Translations under genes and position numbers: made by a program | From: Armigeres subalbatus | Taxonomy: Eukaryota; Arthropoda; Insecta; Diptera; Culicidae | NCBI RefSeq assembly: GCF_024139115.2 | Contig: NC_085140.1 | Span: 16,747,085 to 16,811,084, forward strand | DNA length: 64,000 nt | Direction of reading: 5' to 3' | Shown: piece by piece, positions 56,724 to 64,000 of the stretch | How positions within the stretch are numbered: the first letter of the stretch is position 1 | How the letters are laid out: each line of letters opens with the position of its first letter | Notes under the pieces: generated by a model | Told to the model about the DNA's origin: nothing | Databases searched by the model: none | The model's input: only the letters and a program-made list of their open reading frames with translations

Positions 56724-57180
56724 TCAGCCTTCCAATGTTGCCGCACAATTCTTTTGAGCTAAGAAACGGATTGATTTCGTCCGTGAAATTTTCCCATTCT
56801 TCACCATTTTCTGTTTAAATATAGTTGCTTTTTTCTTGATTTCTAATAAGTTTTTCATATTAGACTCTCGATTGAACTTTCGTTTTGTTTCTGTTTTCTC
56901 CTTCCATGCTTCGTCCACCAGATTTGACCACCAAATCTTTTGTTCTTTCACATTCCTTCGATGCTTCCTGACCATTTGTCTGACAGTCTTCTGAAGATCT
57001 TCTATGCCATTAACTTTCGCACTCTTCAGATTTGCCTTTTTATAGATTTTTTGATGGTCGTACTCGTACACATACTTTGCTGGTCGTTTTAAAGCTGTTA
57101 TGGTAATGTTTGTCTCGATAGCTATATGGTGATTTCCGATTCCCATGTCCAATACCGCCCAGGAAATGTTCGTGAACAAG
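56724..57180 (-). pseudogene. LINE ORF2 linker fragment
   Basis: Reverse-strand open frame with GIGNHHIAIETNITI (position of the endonuclease SDHxxI motif), RRNVKEQKIWWSNLVDEAWK and KRKFNRESNMKNLLEIKKKA. This is the layout of the segment between endonuclease and RT in non-LTR elements. No RT follows. The element differs from the RTE-like copies around it. Confidence 0.45.
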
Positions 57181-57184
57181 CCTA

Positions 57185-57540
57185 ATGAACCATCCGTCCC
57201 ACCTTGCTCGCTGTGCTCCACGCCGTCTCGTACCTGTCGGATCGGAAGCGACCATCATCTTTGCAGGGTTGCGGTCCGGCATTTCTTTCAACATGTCCTG
57301 CCCATCGTACCCTTCCGGCTTTAGCTACCTTCTGGATACTGGGTTCGTTCTAGAGCTGGGCGAGCTCGTGGTTCATTCTTCGCCGCCACACACCGTCTTT
57401 TTGCACGCCGCCAAAGATGATCCTAAGCACCCGTCTCTCGAATACTCCGAGTGCTTGCATAAGTCCTCCTCGAGAATTTTCCATGTTTCGTGTCCGTAGA
57501 GGACTACCGGGTCTTATTAGGGTCTTGAACATAAGACATT
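57185..57540 (-). pseudogene. RTE-like LINE 3' fragment
   Basis: Reverse strand: ALGVFERRVLRIIFGGVQKD, GVWRRRMNHELAQL, then RNPAKMMVASDPTGTRRRGA, QRARW. Collinear with part of the copy at 53.4-53.8 kb. Broken on the left by 56724-57180 and on the right by the element at 57545. Confidence 0.7.
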
Positions 57541-58517
57541 TGGTAGGCTGACCAGATCATTTCGGTGAAAAAACGGGACAAACGCACTTGCCAAACGGGA
57601 CATGTCAAAAAACCATGTGACAAAATTCAAGAGTTGTGGAAATTTGAAAATTTATGGGCTTAATTTTCATATTCCGTGTAAAAATTAGAGAATTTTTTTT
57701 AGAGAGAATCATTCACTTATAGTACTTCTATTGTACTAAGTTGGTTGTAGAAAACAAATATTTCTCTCTTCAAAGGGGTTCGGACAAATACCCGAAGGAA
57801 CATTTTTCGTATTTTATCAGCATTTAAAAAAAAGTTGAATTTTAAAATTTTATTTTAATCCACTCTTAAACATGCAATAAGGATATTTATTACTGACAAA
57901 TATCAGAAACTTTTCCAATTCTAAACCATTGAAAATAACAAAAAATAGTCAAAGTACCCTGCCTAAAGCCGGTCTGGGCATTATATAGATAAGAAAAAAA
58001 TAATTAAAAAAAATGTCAAAAGACAAATGCGAAAAGATTAAAAGGGATTATTGACTTCCCGTGCCAAAACGCTTTTTCATGAATATGAGTGACGTGCAAT
58101 CTGCAGATAAGAATAACAAGAGCCAAGGAAAGAACATTATAGTTTTGATTATTTCCATGAATATGGTTGGCGCATGTGAAAAAATGTCAAATCTAACCAA
58201 TTCACAGTCCTTGTTTAGGAGTAGAGCAACCACCCAAACTACATCCCTGACATCCCACAACAGCAAACCAGTCCCCGTTGTACTGATGGTACTACCTTTG
58301 ACCAAGCAGTCCAGTGTGTCGACGGCGATGCACTCGACATGCAGTTCACCATATCCCGACTATTGAACCTCAAAGCATGCGAAAGAAACACGATCTCTGC
58401 TAAATATCTCTACCTCGCACTGTTATCTCCCCGAGCACACGGTCATCATCATTATCTCAATCATCACTGCGATTGATGGACACGCGAGTGATAAGGAGGG
58501 CTGGACATTTGGCGTAA

Positions 58518-58921
58518 TGGAACGTACACACGGTCAAGCAGTTTGACCAACATTGACTCCACCTCTCGTTTATTCAAACATCCATCAAGTTTTACCAACA
58601 GCGACACGAACAATCAATTTATTCGACCAACAATATCACACACGAACGACCGAAGCGCCAACTTGAGCACCAACCATCTAAAAATATATGGAGGTTTGTG
58701 CAACTTCACTACAAATGCTCAAACATGTTCGGCGAACCTTGACTCCACCCCCGACAACTCAAACCAAAATCAAACCGTTTTAATTTTTTTCAACCGAGCC
58801 GCCAACTGTCAAATGGTTGTTCGAACAACTTCACACACGTTCAAACAAAGCAGCAACCGAAGCGTTTTCTTGGGGGCGGAGTCAATGTTCGTCAAACTGC
58901 TTGACTGGTGTGTACGTTGCA
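58518..58921. mobile_element. PIF/Harbinger-like MITE, TAA target
   Basis: 404 bp flanked by TAA (58515-58517 and 58922-58924). Inverted ends TGGAACGTACACACGGTCAA / TTGACTGGTGTGTACGTTGCA extend ~50 bp (CAGTTTGACCAACATTGACT). The interior repeats GTTCGAACAAC/ACCAAC-type phrases. The outer TGSNACGT resembles the MITE at 41323. Confidence 0.75.
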
Positions 58922-59101
58922 TAAAGAGTGGTGAGAGTTCGACCATATCTACGCTCATCGACCCGAAGGAAGAACATCGCAGAAGAGTGCTGGACGGATC
59001 AATTCGGATCGATAGTCAGTCCAATTTCACCAAGTTACTGCGACGCACATATGGCAGACCAACCGCCAGCATTGTTAGTCATAAGAGTAAAATTTAATAT
59101 A

Positions 59102-59302
59102 GGGGTAATGACGGCTTTGGCAGGTTTTGTTCTATTATTGTCAGGGGGTTTTTTATGACTGATTATGCTCAAATTTGGCCCGACTATTCTTTGCATATCA
59201 AAGAATATTGTGGCCAAATTTCATAAAAATCGGTCGACAAAAACGCAGGGGGGTTTTAATAGGTAATAATAGAACAAAACCTGCCAAAGCCGTCTGTTCC
59301 CC
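59102..59302. mobile_element. MITE family M1, copy 2
   Basis: 201 bp, ends GGGGTAATGACGGCTTTGGC / GCCAAAGCCGTCTGTTCCCC, flanked by TA. Very similar to 1073-1262, including the internal GACTGATTATGCTCAAATTT. Confidence 0.8.
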
Positions 59303-59698
59303 TACCTAGTGTTAAAGAATAAAGCGAATTTTGCATGTACTTGAGCCTAAAGTAGTAGTGTAGTGTTTGAACCAGAACGTCGCTAGTTATTCGGTTCAAT
59401 GTGAAAATTGAACATTGGAGATGGAAGAAAATTCTGAACCATAAATGAAAGTGCATGCAAGTTCACCACAATACGGCTGGAACCTGATCGATGTTTGGGG
59501 CTGGAATCGACAACAGAGCTATTCGAACTGAGGAGATTGGGCCAGTTCCGAACAGTCCTTTTGGTCTAATTTGATGTAAAAGCCTAAAAGCATCACACCT
59601 CGGGAATCTTGTCCATTGATTTTGATCCCATTTGCTTCCAAAAAGGCGGGACTCATGCAAATTCGTCGCGAAAAGTTAAACAAATCCTGGCTGAATTA

Positions 59699-59853
59699 TA
59701 GGCTGGTTTACAGCTCGGACTCTCGGAGATTTCCGCCGTATTGTTTTTTAAATCGGGACAAAATTCTAATTTTCTTCAACGGGGTCCCATGAATCCCGCC
59801 CACACATATGGAAGCGAAATTTGTAGACAAGCTCCTGATCTGTAAACTAGCCT
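59699..59853. mobile_element. Small TIR element
   Basis: TATAGGCTGGTTTACAG and CTGTAAACTAGCCTTA inverted, ~155 bp apart. A similar left end, GTTGGTTTACAGTTCGG, is at ~29577. Confidence 0.5.
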
Positions 59854-60237
59854 TAAAGTACGTGAGGACCGAAATCCGACAAAATTTTCCCTTGGTTTCA
59901 CTGCCTTAAACTCGATTTTGTTCAGCTCATTTATATTTTTTTTTGATGTTGTCGTTTTTTTACAGTGCATGATTTCGAGATATTCAGAATTATTCAGAAA
60001 GACTTTGAATGATTCTTAATGTTTCGAAAAGAATCAAACAATTGAAAAATATGTGGTGAAGCAGATTTGAGAATTACCTACTTCGCAAGATTAAAAAAAA
60101 ATCGAAAATGAACTTAATATTGGAAATTAAAATGCTTGTTCCTGATTTTCAGGATATACTTGCCTACCACGGGACAGCACAATAAGGTCTAAAATACGGG
60201 ATTGTCTCGTTGAATAGGGTACGTATGGTCAGCCTTT

Positions 60238-60475
60238 GTCTCGTTTCGGTTATCAACTTGTCCAGCTTCTCTTTTTCGACAACCCGCTGTGGGTTGTTGA
60301 ATCCTGCGCCATCTTCTCTGCCGTTTTGTTGATCATTTTTCCGTGCTTGTTTTTCCGCATTTGAATCCTCGTCGGGACGCCGTCGTTTCGAGTTCTTTTT
60401 CTTGTCCTTTTCCTTTGGATCCGTCTTGTACAATTTGACCGCCGATTGTCTTCTCTCGTTGCCGTTTCAACATTT
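60238..60475 (-). other. Unrecognised reverse-strand open frame next to the large TIR element
   Basis: Lys/Arg-rich: TDPKEKDKKKNSKRRRPDED then NNPQRVVEKEKLDKLITETR. It could be the end of a LINE ORF1, but no domain is recognisable and it runs into the terminus of the element at 60235. Confidence 0.2.
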
Positions 60476-60729
60476 CCTGGTTATCGTTTTAAGGACATAG
60501 TTGGAAGAGTACCACGATGGCAGTCAATATGACACCGGACTTTCCACGGGTCAATACCACACCTCCCGCACTCCTCTCCCACCAACATTCGAATGCATCG
60601 AACAGCACCGAAAAAAAGATTGATATTCAAATTACGAACCTGTTCATAGCATATTTATTTACTTCCCGTGATGGTACGAGGTGAACCGACTCAGGACCGA
60701 AAACTTCATTAATAAAGATAATAATAATA

Positions 60730-62095
60730 CCGTGATGTGCCCTAATTTCGCGCGCGCCCTTACTTACATTACAAAATTACAAAATCATTATTTTTTTTTT
60801 CAATTTTTAGGTACCAGTGAAAATTGAAAAATCTGGAGGATTACAAAATATCATTGTTGTTAAATGTTTTTCACGAAATAATTTGAAAAACAAACTTGGT
60901 TTAGTACACCAAATAAAATTATTTCAATTTGGTCCTGCTATCGACCGCCATATTTGCTTGTGCTTAGCACAGAGACGAAGAACATGACTCAAGTAAACAA
61001 ATGATTTTACTGTACAAAAGTGGCTACTTTTCGGAAATATTTGTATGCATTATGCTCTGTTGGATATGTTTATTCGTCAATACTATTGAAAACTGTGCAA
61101 TTTTATGTATTTTGTGTTTATTTAGACTTTCGCTTTGTGCGCGAAATTAGGCATATGAAAGTAATTAGGGTGCCTAATTTCGTTTATTGTTGTTGCGTAG
61201 TTTCATTTGCAACATTCTAATGAAGCAAAAGCAATATAATGCACAGGACAGTTTTACACTGAATAGAACCCGAAGAGTTTAATCCCATACGCTTTTTATC
61301 TAATTTTCAGGCGGATAACCACCGACATCGACTAATGTTGACTTGAAAAATCTTATAGATTAGTGCCTGCAATAGCTATCAAATCCGATGTGTAAAATGA
61401 TGCTAAACTTGAGTTGAGGATAAAACTACAGCAGCTTTTTCGATAATGTATATAATATTGAAGAATGAAGATGTCTTATATGAAACACATATTTGAAGAT
61501 GTCCTATGTACGAGATAGCGGAATTTAAGACTTTCATACATGATGTCTCTAAAATTAAAATTTTTTTTTATACACCAGCTAAAATGCGGTTTATATTTCA
61601 GAAGAAAACGATATATTAGGAATTATGACTTGTGTCAACTAAAATTCATGAAGTAAAATCTAAGCAAAGCTCCAGAGGGTCGAAATATAGGGACATACCA
61701 TTTCGACTAAAGAATGGGTCACTGACGGCTGTCTGAAACCGTTATCTGCATATTTTGAACAATGGATGCATGCTTCTATTGGTCAGCTGATTATATTTCA
61801 TCAAACCAATAACGATATTCAATTCCAAACATGAGCGAAGTTAGGAACATTTTTGCGCGAAATTAGGAACTATCCTATTTTCTTGCGCGAAATAAGGAGC
61901 ATACAACGGTCTCGGATTCATATTCCAATTTTTTTTTTAAATAGCAGCAAAATTTGCAAGTAACATTTTTTGAGAACCTAGAATCCTTCTACTACGTGAT
62001 GCAGTAACAAATGTTTCCAAATGGCCACTACATGTTTTTAATGAACGTTTTACCTTTGTCAGATCCTAAGTGCGCGAAATTAGGGTACTTCACGG
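60730..62095. mobile_element. Non-autonomous TIR element with GCGCGAAATTAGG repeats, TA target
   Basis: Ends CCGTGATGTGCCCTAATTTC and, inverted, CCGTGAAGTACCCTAATTTC, flanked by TA. GCGCGAAATTAGG-type motifs recur at ~61140, ~61855, ~61890 and ~62070, plus the left end. AT-rich centre without a transposase. Confidence 0.7.
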
Positions 62096-62250
62096 TACTT
62101 CCCGTGATAATGAACATGTTTCTTCAAAGAGTCATATGCATTTCGGCTCAAATTATAGCATAAATCAGCACTTTCGTGCCATTTAATAGCCGTTCGCGGT
62201 TTGGTGGCTGCACTTTATTTAGTCTTCATTTTTTTGAAATCAGTCACTTT

Positions 62251-62670
62251 CAGGCTTGCCAAAAACTCCTCGCCGAGTAGAAAATGAGCAAGAGCAAGAG
62301 TTTTTTTGAGGAGCAGAAATAAGCATCAAAACTCACAACATTGTGCATCATTAAACCCGAGCTTGTGCGTCGCAAAACAAGAGCGAGTCTATCTGTTCAT
62401 CTTTTTCTTGTGATGCGTCACTCACTTACACTCACACTCAAAACAGCCTCCAAGATTTTTTCACATACAAAGCGTCGCTCCGGAGGCTCAATGAATGCTC
62501 TTTCGCCCGACGCCTCACTCACATGTGTTTTTATTTTGCTTTTCCTCACTCTGCGTATTTGTACCTCTGCTTTTTTACGCTTCCACTCAATTGTGAGGAT
62601 GCGAAGGCAGCATTTTGCTGATGATGATTTTATTTGACTCTAGCGAGGTTGAGGAGTTTTGTCAAGCCTA
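62251..62670. mobile_element. TIR element
   Basis: AGGCTTGCCAAAAACTCCTC and GAGGAGTTTTGTCAAGCCT inverted, ~420 bp. The interior is rich in CACTCAC and GAGCAAGAGCAAGAG. The open frame across it (62341-62637) is likely spurious. Confidence 0.55.
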
Positions 62671-63915
62671 GTTGTTTGAAGCGAAAACTTGATAAAAATT
62701 GCTATTTTTGACCGAAAAAAAAAACACCAAAAACGGATCGCGGAGCGACAGCAGCAGCAAACTAATAATCAGGGTGGCTCAAAAATTATTTTGCTCTGCC
62801 ACGCTCAGTCGAATATGCTTCATATTTTAAGTGTGTTCCGATGGTTGGGGCTGGTTTGAATAGGGGCTTCCCGTGCACAGGTCGTTTCAGGTTTGTATGA
62901 GAGTTGATATGGCGAGGTTGAATTTTACATTATTCTGATTGTGGTGCTTCGTCATTGGGCCCTGGCGAGGGGGAGACCATATGACTGAATGAAAAATTCA
63001 AGAGCTTCGACTCTATATAGACAATGCATATTGAATGGTCGCTCCAATAGTTGATAGTCGATTTTAATCGAGGTTGCGAATCATTAGTCATGAGAATTAA
63101 GCTTCTCAGAAGGCATCAGTGAAAGGTGTAATTCAACAAAATTAGCCAAGATTTGTCTGTGATATCTATCGCACTAGGAGCAGCAATGCTACTTTTTGAG
63201 CAGTTACGCGAAAACTACGACAAGCTTGAAATTGATTAACGATTGTTTTAAACTTGAATCGGCTTGTGCTCAATCAGTTTTTGTTCAAGTAGGCTTTTGG
63301 AGGACACTCGGAGCATGGGACGGAATCGAGTGGGCGTGGTCGTGTTTTTGAACTACCCTACTAATATTCTTTGTTTTCATAAATACGATACCAATACTAC
63401 TACAGTAGGGTAAGACGGTATAATGCGCCACCTGGCCAAAACGCCCCCCTCGATTTCTAGAAAACTATAACTAATTAAGGGTCAAAATCAGTTGGTACTA
63501 ATAAATATTTGTAAAACCATCATACTATGTGAATGTGGAAGTATTTCTGTGAAATAATGAAAATACTTGCAAAATACAAGAACAGTTTTAAAGTAACTTT
63601 CAATGTTTGTTTATTCAACATTCTGGAGTGACGCTAGCATACTGTCCGCAAAACTTGCACTATAACACTCAGTTGGGTAACAAAATAACTTTTCTCAGTG
63701 GTTAATATGATCTAAAATTGCTTCCATCTTCAAAAATGTAACGTTTTTCGAAAATATGTCCCCAGTGTAGGCAGGACGATATGCTCTTACCAACTGGACA
63801 AAAGCGCGGCGAACTTGCAGCAGTTGCTTTCAAATTATATGGAAACTATTGAAATTTAACTCAAACTTGATATAATGGACTTTTGTTGTTTTTTTTTAAT
63901 GTCAAGCACATAAGG
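62671..63915. other. Unannotated stretch with ends of further MITEs
   Basis: CAGGGTGGCTCAAAAATTAT at ~62771 resembles a terminus of hAT-like family E. TAGGGTAAGACGGTATAATG at 63410 looks like the left end of a TA-type MITE whose partner is not seen. No gene. Confidence 0.35.
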
Positions 63916-63919
63916 ATTT

Positions 63920-64000
63920 CTCGCTTAACTTTTCAAAAGGACCTAAGTAATATTTTTTCATGAATTAATTTGAATAGCGCAATCAACAGAACAACATGAA
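63920..64000. mobile_element. MITE family F, copy 3 (cut by window end)
   Basis: CTCGCTTAACTTTTCAAAAG preceded by ATTT; continues as in copies 1 and 2 to the window edge. Confidence 0.8.

Larger units (their letters stand above)
57545..60235. mobile_element. Large non-autonomous TIR element with nested MITEs
   Basis: Ends AGGCTGACCAGATCATTTCG and, inverted, AGGCTGACCATACGTACCCT. ACGGGACA-type phrases follow at both ends. It carries at least three later MITEs (58518, 59102, 59699). No transposase found. Target duplication not resolved. Confidence 0.5.

Noticed and set aside
58543..59097. A 184-codon Asn/Ser/Thr-rich forward-strand protein
   Set aside because: Most of it translates the PIF-like MITE at 58518-58921, whose two arms are inverted repeats.
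62341..62637. A 98-codon forward-strand protein
   Set aside because: It spans the interior of a TIR element rich in CACTCAC repeats; no domain or splice context.

Overview
The window reads as nuclear DNA of a culicine mosquito, most likely Aedes. The reasons are the AT-rich, intron-bearing sequence, the density of nested transposable elements, a tRNA-derived SINE resembling the Aedes SINE Feilai, RTE-like and LOA/I-like LINEs, a CsRn1-type Ty3/gypsy element, and many short palindromic TIR elements. I see no bacterial, phage or CRISPR system.

Layout. 1-985: end of an unnamed repeat and a decayed LINE ORF1. 2055-10377: a degenerate CsRn1-like LTR retrotransposon bounded by a 4-bp duplication and riddled with nested insertions. 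10.4-26.7 kb: a graveyard of TIR elements, including a piggyBac-like MITE with tandem hairpins, an array of hairpins with a shared loop but differing stems, two large fold-backs and a composite element, plus a LINE 3' end and one unrecognised candidate exon. 26.7-36.2 kb: two divergently transcribed facilitated trehalose/sugar transporter (Tret1-like) genes separated by a ~2.1-kb GA-derived satellite block. 36.3-45 kb: LINE debris and MITEs. 45.5-47.75 kb: a two-exon TM2 domain gene (TM2D1-like) with TATA-like and poly(A) signals. 47.9-64 kb: LINE endonuclease remnants, a SINE, a long RTE-like copy split by a Transib-like element whose end starts with the V(D)J RSS heptamer CACAGTG, and large non-autonomous elements with subterminal repeats.

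Host genes. Three are well supported. The two transporters share a 67-nt first coding exon and the same intron phase, so they look like paralogues from a local duplication that ended head to head. They should move sugars, trehalose being the family substrate, across cell membranes. The TM2D1 homologue is a small membrane protein with a signal peptide. Nearly everything else is transposon sequence in decay. Insertion order can often be read from target-site duplications, and several elements sit directly against host genes: at both transporter 3' ends and inside the TM2D1 intron.
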